Shown: positions 20,959-31,667 of the stretch, one piece after another | Numbering within the stretch: position 1 is the stretch's first letter | Layout of the letters: each line of letters begins with the position of its first letter | DNA from: Haplomitrium mnioides | Taxonomy: Eukaryota > Marchantiophyta > Haplomitriopsida > Calobryales | Direction: 5' to 3' | Length of the DNA stretch: 64,000 nucleotides | NCBI GenBank assembly: GCA_049999725.1 | Contig: JBNGIS010008664.1 | Coordinates: 1-64,000 of the forward strand | Translations under genes and position numbers: made by a program | The notes under the pieces: generated by a model | What the model was told of the DNA's origin: nothing | What the model saw: the letters and a program-made list of their open reading frames with translations, nothing else | The model's database searches: none

Positions 20959-23942
20959 TAATCTCCCTTTCTAATCAATGGCATTCTCGTCATTGTCACA
21001 ACTTTCAAATATTTGAATAGCCTCTTGAGCATTCTCAAGATTTGAAGAAGGTTTTCAAGTAGCATCATGAAGTGGATAGCCTTTCCACAAAACCTTATAT
21101 TAAACTTGTAGATGCCGCCTTCGCTTGATAACTCTTTTCGCCAAAATACGGTCCACTTTAGATTCTTCATGATCATCAAGAACTATAGCCAGAGGAGGAA
21201 GTTGAACATGATTTGGAAAAAAAGATGAACTATGAACAAAAGGCTTAAGTTTAGAGACATGAAACACATGATGAATCTTCATATGAAGAGGAAGGTCAAG
21301 TTTAAAAGCAACGAGATAAATAACTTGAGAAATAGAGAAATGACTAATCCAAGTAGGAGATAACTTATAGACTTGAGCATCTAAAGACAATGGGAGATCG
21401 TAAGTAGATAACATAACTTGGTCACCTAAAACATAAGAGCAATCACGACGATGGCTATCGGCACATTGTTTTTGTTAATTTTGAGCAACAGTAAGATGGT
21501 TGCGAGCATCTTGCAAAGAAGAAGATAAATGAGACAAAAAAGTAGAAATACTTGGAATATTTGAAGAAGAAGGAGAAAGCAAACCATCGGGAACAAGAGT
21601 ATGTTGATCGAAAATCAAGAAAGAAAGAAGAAAACCCTGTACTTGTTCATTTGGAGTTGTTGTAGAGGAACTCCAAATCCGGTAATAACTATCCCAATTG
21701 GTATGATGAACATTGATGAACGCGTGAAGCATATCCTCTATAATGCAATTAGCACGCTTCGTTTACCCATCTATTCGAAGATGATAAGCAGTAGACATAG
21801 AGAGTTTGGTGCCTAAAAGTTTGAACAACTCTTGCCAAAACTTTTTGGTGAAACGCAGATTCCTACCAGATATTAACACCTTAGGCATTCCATGATGATG
21901 GAAAACAGTATCAAAGTAAATTTTTGCTAATTGTAGAGCATCTACTGTATCCATCATCGGTGTTAAATGAATCTACTTGCTGAGCTTGTCCACAAACACC
22001 ACAATAGCAGAAAACCCACAAGGCGTAGTTGGAAGTGAAGTGACAAGATCCAAACTTGCATGTTCCCAATAAGCAGTAAGAATTGGTAGTGGCTGAAGAA
22101 GCCCCGCTGGTTTTTGATTTGAAGCTTTGTGTAATAGTACAAGCATAAGGTTGTGCTATTTATAAGAAAATAGAGAGGAGTGAAGGAAGTGGTAGTGAGT
22201 CACTTTTAGGGTAAGATTAGATTACTTGTATTTGAAGTTACTTTTGGTAGAGAGTCATCTTTAGGGCTTAAATGAGAAGTGACTTGTAAGTGAAGTAAGA
22301 GGGATGACACCCTCTTCTCTTGTATAAATAGAAGGGCTTCTTAGCCCCACTCCTCATTCTGGAGTTCCTCTCGAATCACTTGGGCTCTTTGGTTGCTTGG
22401 CTTTTGCTTGCACTCTTGGTCTTAGCTTGGACCTTGAGTTGCTTTTGGTTGAAGAACTCTATTAGAGTTCATCATGAGTTCTAACTCATTTGGATTTGGT
22501 CTTTGAGATTCTTTTACACTTTGTTTCGTTGACAACTTCACACAAACGAACAAAACCATGAACATCTCGAGCTAAGTTAGGCCACCACCAAAAGCATTGA
22601 AGCAACTTTGTAGTTTTATCTACTCCAAGATGCCATGAGATGGGAATGCTATGTGCTTATTGTAAACGAGCCATTCAAAACGTATCATTTTGTGGAACAC
22701 ATATTTGATGGCCTTGATGTAGAATACCATCTTGAATGGAAAATGAATGATATTCACTATTGTTGGCGGCCAATTGTGCCCAAACAAGACTAAAAAAAAG
22801 CATCTTCTTGTAGCTTCTAACGATAACTCCACTAGTTGTCTCATGCAAATGTAATATACTAATATTAGAGACCTCCATTGTATTTACTCAATGATCTGGC
22901 CTTCTTGACAATACATCAATTTTGTGTGGAAACTTCCAGACTTGTACTCTAGCTTGATATCAAAGAGTTGCAATTGATCCTCATGTCGGTGATAGTGATT
23001 TGTCATATTTTCCAAATAGATTGCTTGTAACAATGGCTTGTGATTTGTGCAAATGAGCACAGATCTTCTCAAAAGATGGTGTCTCCACACTTTGGTAGCA
23101 TAAACCATTACCAATTGCTCTCGATCCCTTGCAAAGTAATTTCTCTCTACGACATTTAATCGAGGTGGCATGAAGGCAATTGGATGAAGTCCATCCTCAA
23201 ACTCTTGCTGCAAAACTGCTCCAATAGCAAAATTAGAAGCATCAAAATCAACTATAAAATGTGCCTTTGGATCATATGGCTATAGAGTAGGATGGGAAGA
23301 GACTGCATCTTTGAGATGTTGAAATGTCGCTTGCTCTTTGGCGGTCCATTGAAACTTGACATGTTTGCCTAACAAATCTGTAAGTAGTGCAACAATATGT
23401 GCATAATAATGGATGAATCATTGATATAAGCTTGCCAATCCATTGCAGGATCTAATGTCATTTGCCTCCTTTGGTGTTGGCCACTTTGTAATAGCCTTGA
23501 TTTTCTCCTCTTCCATCTTTATACCATCTATAGACACCTTGTGCCATAGGTAAGTAACCTCTTGCTTCCAAAATTTACACTTGGATCTCTTGCAATAAAA
23601 CTTCCAATTGCGCAATCTTTGCAAAACTTCCTTGAGATGATTGCGATGCTCAGCCTCAATTTTGCTAAAAGTAAGAATGTTATCAAAGAATACAAAAAGT
23701 GACTTATCCAATAACCCATCAAAAATTTGATGCATTTTATCCATGAATATGGTTGGAGCATTAGTCAGACCAAATATAGGGACCTTCCACTCAAAGTGTC
23801 CATACCTCATGCGAAAAGCTATCTTCGACATGTCACTTGGCTTGATTTGAATTTGCCAATAACCGCTTCGAAGATTCAACTTGGAAAAGAACCGCACACC
23901 ACTTAATTGATCCAACAAATCATCAATACATGGTAAGGGATA
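20959..23942 (-). pseudogene. Gypsy pol remnant: RT, RNase H, integrase, chromodomain (inner element)
   Basis: On the minus strand the RT frame 23918-23418 has LSGVRFFSKLNLRSGYWQI and GLTNAP, but the catalytic box reads FFDN where YxDD is expected. RNase H follows at 23213-22884 (FARDREQLVMVYATKVWRHH). The integrase core at 21957-21763 has FWQELFKLLGTKLSMSTAYH, while the catalytic aspartate segment reads ISGRNLRF. The frame 21414-21100 carries the LHMKIHHVFHVSKLKPF block and leads into a chromodomain with LWKGYPLH. Frame breaks and the solo LTR at 22130 interrupt it. It is inactive by these losses. Confidence 0.85.
22130..22518 (+). mobile_element. Solo LTR of gypsy family B
   Basis: It starts TGTAATAGTACAAGCATAAGG and ends GATTCTTTTACA. 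It is flanked by the 5-base duplication CTTTG (22125-22129 and 22519-22523). No internal sequence is attached, so it is a solo LTR from LTR-LTR recombination. A TATA-like TATAAATAGAAGG lies near 22323. It interrupts the integrase region of the inner element. Confidence 0.93.
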
Positions 23943-24849
23943 TGTAGGAAATTAAACTCAAAAACTCCACGTGAAGAGCTGATAGGCTGTCAAAAAGGAG
24001 CACTTGATCGAAATATGCTTTAAAGAAGACAAAAGAGGTCAGATCAAAGAACGCCAGATATCATGTCGCGAAACGGCAAAATCACGATACTCCAGGAATC
24101 GATCAAACGGGGGTCCAAGTGCTCACAAAAAATATGAGACGCTCTCCGTCATGAAGCAAACATTACTGGCTCGAAATCACTAAAACGCGATGTAGGAGGG
24201 CAGTCGAAAACGGGAACTCGATCCATGTTTTTGACGTGCTCACATTCGCCATCAAAGAAGTTGACGTCCTGATATTCGCCACCAAACAACCTGCAACCTG
24301 TTTGTGAGCTTGCAACCTCCTCATGAAGTATGCTTGCCCGTCGACTATATTGCATGTGCTCCTAACACGATATCTTGATAATGCAGAGAACACCATCGCG
24401 ATGTTGCGACCTTCACAAACATTGAACCAGAGGAAGAATGCACAAGGGAAATATGGTTTGTTGAGAATGCATCATTAAGAAGATTCCTTATGTTTATATA
24501 CAAATAGGAGTCAACTTACGCTGACATACAAGTTGCCTCATATTGAATAGAGTGGGGCCACAAACATTAGATAGTGGCAACGGAATGGCTTGCATGTGGC
24601 ATTCCTTTTGACAGTCTTAACAAACTTCCTATTTTTGAGCCTATTGCTCACTGCTCACTGTCACAAGTATAAATGTCTAAGGAGAAGCCTTGAACTTGGC
24701 AACCCCTCTAAAATGTCAATTAGATATCTACACTAGCTACCCTATACAACTAACAATAGTTAGTTGTTCCTATTTACAACAACAAAGATACATGTTCAAC
24801 ATGGTATCAGAGCTGGCTATTCTATAGCAGCAAAGATACATTTCCAACA
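23943..24849 (-). repeat. Left (3') LTR of copia family C
   Basis: It is 907 bp, starting TGTAGGAAATTAAACTC on the plus strand and ending CATTTCCAACA. On the minus strand the purine tract AAGTGGGAG precedes it. Near the end, at 24802-24813, it contains TGGTATCAGAGC, the usual copia primer-binding motif, in the wrong place and orientation for this element. Confidence 0.88.
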
Positions 24850-27800
24850 CTCCCACTTATCACATGTTGTTGTAGAGCTGTAGATCCATATCTTGTTGAT
24901 CAGCTTGAAGTATCATTTTTAGGCAATGCTTTGGTGAGAACATCGACTGCCATCTCCACTGTCACACAATACTCCAGTTCCACTTCATTTCCAAGCAAGT
25001 ATGGAGTGATACTGGAAGTCAATGTGTTTGTCTTTGGATGTTAAACTGGGTTGATGCCAGTTGTATGCATCCAAGGTAATCACACAGAAAAAGTGTCTCT
25101 TGCTTGAATCCAATCAAGCAACCTGCGAACCCACGTAGCTTCCTCACAGGCATTTGGCAATGCCTTGTACTCAACTTCAGTCGATGAAAGGGTAGTGGTC
25201 CTCTACATTTGACTCCTCTAGGAGATAGCCATCTCTCATATATCCAACATTGGATCTCTTCCCCAATCTGCATCACTGTTTCCAGTAACCTAGATCTCTT
25301 TATCACCCTTCCAGATGATGCCAAGATCCCTTGTACCTTTCAAGTATCTATTGACAGTTTGCAATTAGCATCAAGTGCAGGCTTTGCAACTTCCTTTGCT
25401 AATTGAGCTCTTGCATTCCTGTCTCCAATCACTTGTGTCCCAAACATGTAGTGTACCCCTCCAAGGTCCACTTCTCAAATGGGTTACTCATACCATGCTT
25501 TATGCTACGCATCAAATTCATATAGCACTGAATAACAACAAGTCATGTACAGTGACTGTGATGATAGACTTATTTACCTTTGAGCAATCTTGCTGTGATC
25601 AGATGTGTATCATGAATATCCACCACTTTGCAAGTACTGGTCTCCTCATACCATGCTCTTAAGGACCGTTCTAGTCCCTACAGATACTTCCTAGGACCTT
25701 GTGTTCCATATCAAGTGCTTCAAAACCCTGCAGGCTGCACTATACAGATCTCTTCCTTGAGATCTTCATTTAGGAAACCTGACTTCACATCCATCTGATG
25801 GACTTCCCTGTCCATATTTGCTGCAATGGTCAGTTAGCAGCAGATTGACATCGACTTCACCACCGTTGGGGCAAATGTTCCTGAAAATGATACCTTCCTT
25901 TTGCAGATATCCCTAGGCTACCAAGTGTGCCTTGTACTTGGTGACTACAGCTTCATGCTTGAGCTCACAATACCCACTTGCACTCAATGGTTCTCTTGCC
26001 TTCTAGTAAATCTCTCGGAGTCCAAGTCTCAATCTGTATCAAGGATTGGTACCTATCTTTTGTAGCCTACTCCCACTATTTAGCATCATCCCCTTTCATG
26101 GCCTGCCTTAGGCTGGTTTGTTGTTGCTCAAAAACAACTTTTGCCTTACCTTCCTATCTTCCAAGCCTCATAACTGGTCTTCAGAAACTTTGTAACTTCT
26201 TCATAGATTGCAATGCCTTTTCCCACTGTCTTCAAATTCCTCCAAGATGGCTGCTCCACCTCTGCAAGTTGTTGTCCAGAAGTCTGACTAGCTCTCGATC
26301 ACCCAGAGTACTTCTCAGAATATCAGGGAGGGCAGGGCTTGGATTTGCATCCAACTTGTTCCCTACCTCCAACTCATTGAAAACGGCATACCTGTACCAA
26401 ATTGTCTTGCTTGTAACTGGGTCACACTCATAGGCCTTCTCTCCTTTCCTCCACCCAAGACAAAAAATACACTTTACTCTCATAGGTTTCAACTTCGTGC
26501 AAAGTGTCACAAGAACCAATAAGTACGTGTTGTAGCCAAAAATCTCTTAGATGCTTCACTAAATGTTGAACCCCCAAGCTTGTCAATCCTTCATTTACAA
26601 TTGTGGTGCTGAAATTCTTCAATTGTGGCCTCTCCTACTGCCCAAAGCTTGTTTTGTAGGCTAGCATATGCAATGCTTTCAGCCTTCTCAACAAAGTTCT
26701 TGTTCAGCCATGCTACCACATAACTTGTTCTCCAGACCAGCATATGTAACATGATTCCATGCCTTTTGACAATTGACCTATTCAGCTATACTGCCACACC
26801 GTCTTGGTGTGGAGAATCCTGACCAATCATCTATGCTCTGATGCTAACTCTTCACAAGAAAATTCTGAAACTGTTGCCATCACTCCAAAATCTTTGATTC
26901 TATTGCTAACTTCATTCTCCATCCAGCAAGATATGTTTGCAACATTGAAACATCTCATCCTTGCTGTTCATAAAGTAGACAAAGGAAATCTTTGATTTTC
27001 ATCAGTGAATGATACCAAAAAAACTATAGCCAAACATTGAAAGTGTCTTCATAGATCCACAAATGTCGATGTGTACGAATTCCAACTTGGATATCCTTCA
27101 TCCAATGGGTTGCCCTTCTTGTCTGCAAACTTTGTGTGACTTTCCTTTCATAGAACTTGAGTGAGGTAGATTTGTCCAAACCATGCTGGTAAGCAATATG
27201 AGTCCTTGTTTTCCAAAGTGTCCAAGCCTGTGGTGCCAGAGATTTATCTCCTTCTCTTTGGTTAGCCATACTAAGGCTTTCCTCAACCTCTGGGATACAA
27301 TCCAATCTACACAATTTCTCTCCCATTATACCAACACCAACTACCCTGCCTACCTTATCCAAGGCTTTAGAGCTTATGGGTCAAGGATGACCACCAAGCA
27401 AGTCCTAGTAAATGCATCTCAGATCCATAAAGAATTCCCTCTAGGATGTAGGTGGCACTCTTGCCTTCCGATCCTTTAATACTGAGATGCACAACCTATT
27501 GTAGTTGCATGTACTTCAGAGCTGCTACCCAACTTTGTCAATTCTGGAATCTCTTGTGATGACATCCATTAATCATACCTTCCTTGATGACATAGTTGGA
27601 TGCACCAGGGTTCAAAGTTTCCTAGTCATCCACTTCTTCAAGTTAGGTTTATTAAATCCTGATCTTCAGATGATTCCTCAACAATTGTTGCACTAAAGGT
27701 CTCATGAGATTTCTCTCCTCTCCTCCAAACTTGTTGCTAGCTAGTTCCCTCTTGTAGGACTTGGACGAGTGTCCAACCTTCTTGCAATGATGGCAAATAC

Positions 27801-28548
27801 ATATCTCTGCAGGTATCCAATCTTTCTCGTCTCCTTTGGCAATCAAAGCAATATCATCAATTTCTATTGTGTCGCATCTGCTCCTCACTAAGCAAGCAAC
27901 TCACCATGAATTCCAGATCTAGGTCAGATCTCCCCTTTGCCTCCATTGTTATGACCAAAGTCTCATAACCTTCAAGAAGGCTATTGAGTAGGAGATATAC
28001 CACCATGTCATCAATTCATGGTTGAAACTGTCTGAAGCTTCCTAGGCATGGACTTGACCCTAATCACATATATAGTGATAGTTGAATTTTTCTGCATATA
28101 TAACAAGTAGGTTCAGAAAAAAAATTCTCCTTCACAGTCCATTTGCCTTAATAATTACTTGATAGTAATTTCCAAGCTTGTTGCAGTTCTCACCAACTTA
28201 AAAATGATCTTCAAAGCTCAGCATACTGGATGCCAAAGCCTTCTTCTCAGCCCTCACCAAACACTATCTTTCTGTCCTAATGTCAAAACCAGACATTTCT
28301 TGAGAGATCATATCATATTATGTTTGGAAATCCTTGGTAATTTCCCTCAGGTCTTGATTGAGCAAAAAAAAAAACTTTCAACTTTAACAAAAGATGAAAA
28401 AACAATCTTCTCCAAATTTCTGGCTGTAGATCTTAAATTGCCAATAGCAACTTCATCTTATCTCAAGATGAAGTGTCTCCTCGAAATTCCTTCATCGTGC
28501 TACCAGAACAGACTCCACCCGCAGCGGAAGCGTGGTGGGCCCATAACC
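24850..28548 (-). pseudogene. Copia gag-pol remnant (family C)
   Basis: Minus-strand pieces are in copia order. The Gag zinc knuckle near 27800 reads CHHCKKVGHSSKSY, with the last cysteine replaced by tyrosine. The GAG-pre-integrase motif at 27286-27098 reads NLWHHRLGHFGKQGL. The integrase C-terminal block near 26460 reads KAYECDPVTSKT. RT entry near 25950 gives KYKAHLVA then a stop, and near 25790 HQMDVKSGFLNEDLKEE. RNase H lies at 25324-25019 with FHRLKLSTRH and LREL-like ends. Stops and frameshifts are frequent; I cannot follow the RT catalytic box in one frame. Confidence 0.8.
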
Positions 28549-29476
28549 TGTGGGAAATTAAACTCAAAAACTCTACGTGAAGAGCTGAGAGGCTGTTGAA
28601 AGGGAGCACTTGATCGAAATATGCTTTGAAGAAGACAGATGAGATCAGATCAAAGAATGCCAAATATCAGGTCGCGAAACGGCAAAATCACGATACTCTA
28701 GGAATCGATCAAGGGGGCCGCGGGTAGGGGTGGGGGGGGGGGGTCCAAGTGCTCACAAAAAATGTCAGACGCTCCTCATCATGAAACAACCGTTACTGGC
28801 TTGAAATTGCTAAAACATGATGCATGAAGGCAGTTGAAAATGAGAACTTGATCCCTATTTTTGACGTGCTCACATTCGCCACCAGACAAGTCGACGTTCT
28901 GATATTTGCCACTAGACAATCCGCAACCTGTTTGCGAGCTCGCAACCTCCTCACGAAGTATGCTCGCCCGTCGACTATGTTGCATGTGCTCCTAACATGA
29001 TATCTTGATAATGCAGAGAACACCCTCACGATGCTGCAACCTTCACAAACATTGAACCAGAGGAAGAATGCACAAGGGAAATATGGTTTGCTGAGGATGC
29101 ATCCTTAAGAGGATTCCTCATGTTTATATACAAATAAGAGTCAGCTTGCGCTGACATACAAGTTGCCCTATATTGAATAGAGTGGGGCCACAAACTCACA
29201 GTGGCAGGGGAATGGCATGCATGTGGCATTCCTTTTGACAGTCTTAACAAACTTCCTATTTTTGAGCCTATTGCTCATTGCTCACTGTCACAAGTATAAA
29301 TGTCTAAGGAGGGGTCTTGAACTTGGCAACCCTTCTAAAATGTCAATTAGATATCTACACTAGCTACCTAATGCAACTAACAATAGTTAGTTGTTCCTAT
29401 TTACAACAACAAAGATACATGTTCAACATGGTATTAGAGCTGGCTATTCTACAACAACAAAGATACATTTCTAATA
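28549..29476 (-). repeat. Right (5') LTR of copia family C, with a G-rich insertion
   Basis: It is 928 bp, starting TGTGGGAAATTAAACTC and ending CATTTCTAATA on the plus strand. It is 21 bp longer than its partner, mainly from a G-rich expansion at 28713-28743. The outer end reads TATTAGAAATG on the minus strand against TGTTGGAAATG in the partner, so the terminal TG is lost by G-to-A changes. The sequence on the internal side reads GGTTATGGGCCCACCACGC on the minus strand. Confidence 0.88.
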
Positions 29477-29481
29477 GGATA

Positions 29482-31281
29482 GGCATTCTTTACAGTTTGC
29501 TTGTTCAAACCGCAACAATCAATACAAAGACAAAATTCACCATCTTTCTTTGGTACAATGAATACCGGTGCTCCACAATGCAAAGTACTATGTTGAATGA
29601 AATCCTTCTCAAGAATATTCGTCAAGGTCTTGCAAAGCTCTTCCAACTTTTGTGGTGATGACCTGTATATAGGCCGATTATACGGAGTACTTCCTGGTAT
29701 CAACTCAATCAGAAAGGGCATTCCACGATCATATGGTAATCCTTTTGGCAAATCATCCAGAAACGCATTTGAAAACTCCTTCAAAATATCATCAATCATT
29801 GAGGTTGGGACAGATTTCTCTCCCTCCTTATTCAAGTCCACAATAGGCTTGATCCATACACCAAAGACATACAACTCTTTCTCCATCAAAACATTATGTT
29901 AAACTAATTTGGGCTTCTTCACCAATAGAACTAGACGCCCCAAAAGAAATTGCTTTCCTTGCAAAGTAACTTGAACTTGTCGTTTTTCCCAATCAACTTG
30001 AGCGGATCAATCTTCAAGCCAAGACAAACCAAAAATAATGTCATGTTGTACGGATGCAATAACAAAATCCATAGATTCCTCATACTCTTTGCCAATCCTT
30101 AGAAGAAATGGCTTGTGTGAGTGGAATACCTCATGTTTTTAGCCATTGGCCATAGTCACAAAACTTCACTTGATAAGCAAATCTTTAGCTTTGATTTTCT
30201 TTGCAAAATGTAATGACATGAAATTTTTAGAATTTCTACAATCTACCAACATTCTACAAGAATGCTCATCAACCATACTGTCTAGATGAAATAATATGTT
30301 CTTATTCTTATCAAGCTTTTTATTCCATTGGAGCTAATCAAGCTCTCAGTAAACTGCTCGGTTGTCTTTACTTAGGTCGGTCATTTCTCTGATGTTCTTC
30401 TTCAACAATTGTTGCTTGAACAAGATTGTGTGGTTGATTTTGTTAGTGTGGGCAATTTGCAATCATATGACCAAGTTGTCAACAATAAAAACATCCTCCA
30501 CATTGGCAAAGGTGCTCACACTCCACATCAGTGAGTGTCACTCTTTACACCACATCAATCTCCATGGGTACAGCCTCATTTTATGGCACACAAACATTTG
30601 GTAAAGCTTGTTGTAGTTGTGGACTAACTTCAGTAGTTGCTAACAATGAGTCGTATCATTCAGCCATACGCATTACTTCTTCTAGCTAAGAGGGCTCTCT
30701 CATTGTCACTTCTATTCTAGTGTGAGGCTTCAATCCTTAAACAAAGCGATCTAAAGCTTCTCCCTCGGCCATATTAGGAATTTTCATAATGATATTATGA
30801 AATTGTGTGACATAGCTTATTACCGTACCAAGTTGCTTCAATTTTGCCAAGCAATCTCTTGCCACCTTTGGAGCATTTAGAACCCTAAATCTTAGAGTCA
30901 CCGCTTCTTTGAACTCTTGCCAAGAAGCAATTAGAGCAACCATTCCATGTTGAGCTTGCTCAATTTGGTATCTCCACCAAGTTTTTGCCACTCCCTCCAA
31001 TTGACTTGGAGCAAATAGAATTCTTCAACCATCATCTCTTATGTTGGTAGCCTCAAAATATTTGTTGCAATCAAATAAGAAATTCTCAGATACGCTCCCA
31101 TCATATGCTTTTGGTTTGGAAAACAATACATGACTTTCTTATTCTTTAAAATGTGCCCTCTTTTGTTATTGCATTTGAACTTCTAGAAGGCGAGAAAGAT
31201 GTTCAATTTTTTGTTGTATTGCTTGCATCCTCACTTCTTGATTCTCTATTCCACCAAAAAGAACTGTGGTTATAATTCCAA
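29482..31281 (-). pseudogene. Gypsy gag-protease-RT remnant (5' half of the inner element)
   Basis: The gag frame 31000-30737 has AKTWWRYQIEQAQ, WQEFKEAVTLRF and LKQLGTVISYVTQFHNI. The zinc-knuckle area near 30490-30440 has one TGA inside it. The protease region near 30290-30210 reads MLVDCRNSKNFM, so the usual D-S/T-G active site is lost. The RT N-terminal frame 29889-29449 has GLPYDRGMPFLIELIPG, FIQHSTLHCGAPVFIVPKKDG and KNAYPI, then stops at the copia insertion. The rest of the RT lies left of 23942. Confidence 0.85.
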
Positions 31282-31609
31282 TGTAAAAGAACTCAAAGAC
31301 CGACTTCCAAATAAGTAACACTTCAAGATAACTCTAATAGAGTTACACAACTCAAGGCCAATAAGCAAACCAAAGCCAAGAGTGCTAGCCAAAACCAAGC
31401 AACCAATGAGCCAAACCGAATTGAAAAGAACTCCAGAATTTGAGTGGGGCTAAGAAGCCCTTCTATTTATACAAGAGAAGAGGGTATCATCCCTCTTTCT
31501 TCAATTACAAGTCTCTTCTAATTTCAACCCTAAAAGTGACTCTCTACCTTTTCCTTCACTCCTCTCTATTTTTTTATAAATAGTACAACCTTATGCTTGT
31601 ACTATTACA
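31282..31609 (-). repeat. 5' LTR of the inner gypsy element
   Basis: On the plus strand it starts TGTAAAAGAACTCAAAG and ends GTACTATTACA at 31609, followed by the TTTGA duplication. It is shorter than its partner (328 versus 370 bp). The primer-binding site next to it is degraded (TTGGAATTATAACC on the minus strand). Confidence 0.85.
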
Positions 31610-31614
31610 TTTGA

Positions 31615-31654
31615 GTTCTTACTCATTTGGGATTTGTCTTTGAGTCTTTTTACA
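31615..31654 (+). repeat. Last 40 bp of the outer element's 5' LTR
   Basis: This continues the LTR interrupted at 20588 and ends CTTTGAGTCTTTTTACA, directly before the primer-binding site. Confidence 0.85.
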
Positions 31655-31655
31655 T

Positions 31656-31667
31656 TGGTATCAGAGC
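31656..31667 (+). other. Primer-binding site of the outer gypsy element
   Basis: TGGTATCAGAGC follows the LTR end after one T. This matches the standard tRNA-Met type priming site of plant LTR retrotransposons. Confidence 0.9.

Larger units (their letters stand above)
23943..29476 (-). mobile_element. Complete copia element (family C) inserted in gypsy RT
   Basis: Its LTRs lie at 23943-24849 and 28549-29476. The target duplication GGATA flanks it at 23938-23942 and 29477-29481. The host RT reading frame is interrupted between the conserved KNAYP-type block on the right and the CIDDLLDQL block on the left, and is continuous across the empty site. Coding order runs on the minus strand. Both gag and pol are broken. 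Confidence 0.92.
20589..31609 (-). mobile_element. Inner Ty3/gypsy element (family B, minus strand) inside the outer 5' LTR
   Basis: It is bounded by LTRs at 20589-20958 and 31282-31609 and flanked by the 5-base duplication TTTGA (20584-20588 and 31610-31614). The flanking DNA joins into one family B LTR of the outer element, so this copy inserted into its own relative in the opposite orientation. A solo LTR (22130-22518) and a copia element (23943-29476) are inserted inside it. Without them the element is about 5.1 kb. Coding order on the minus strand is gag, protease, RT, RNase H, integrase, chromodomain. Confidence 0.9.
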
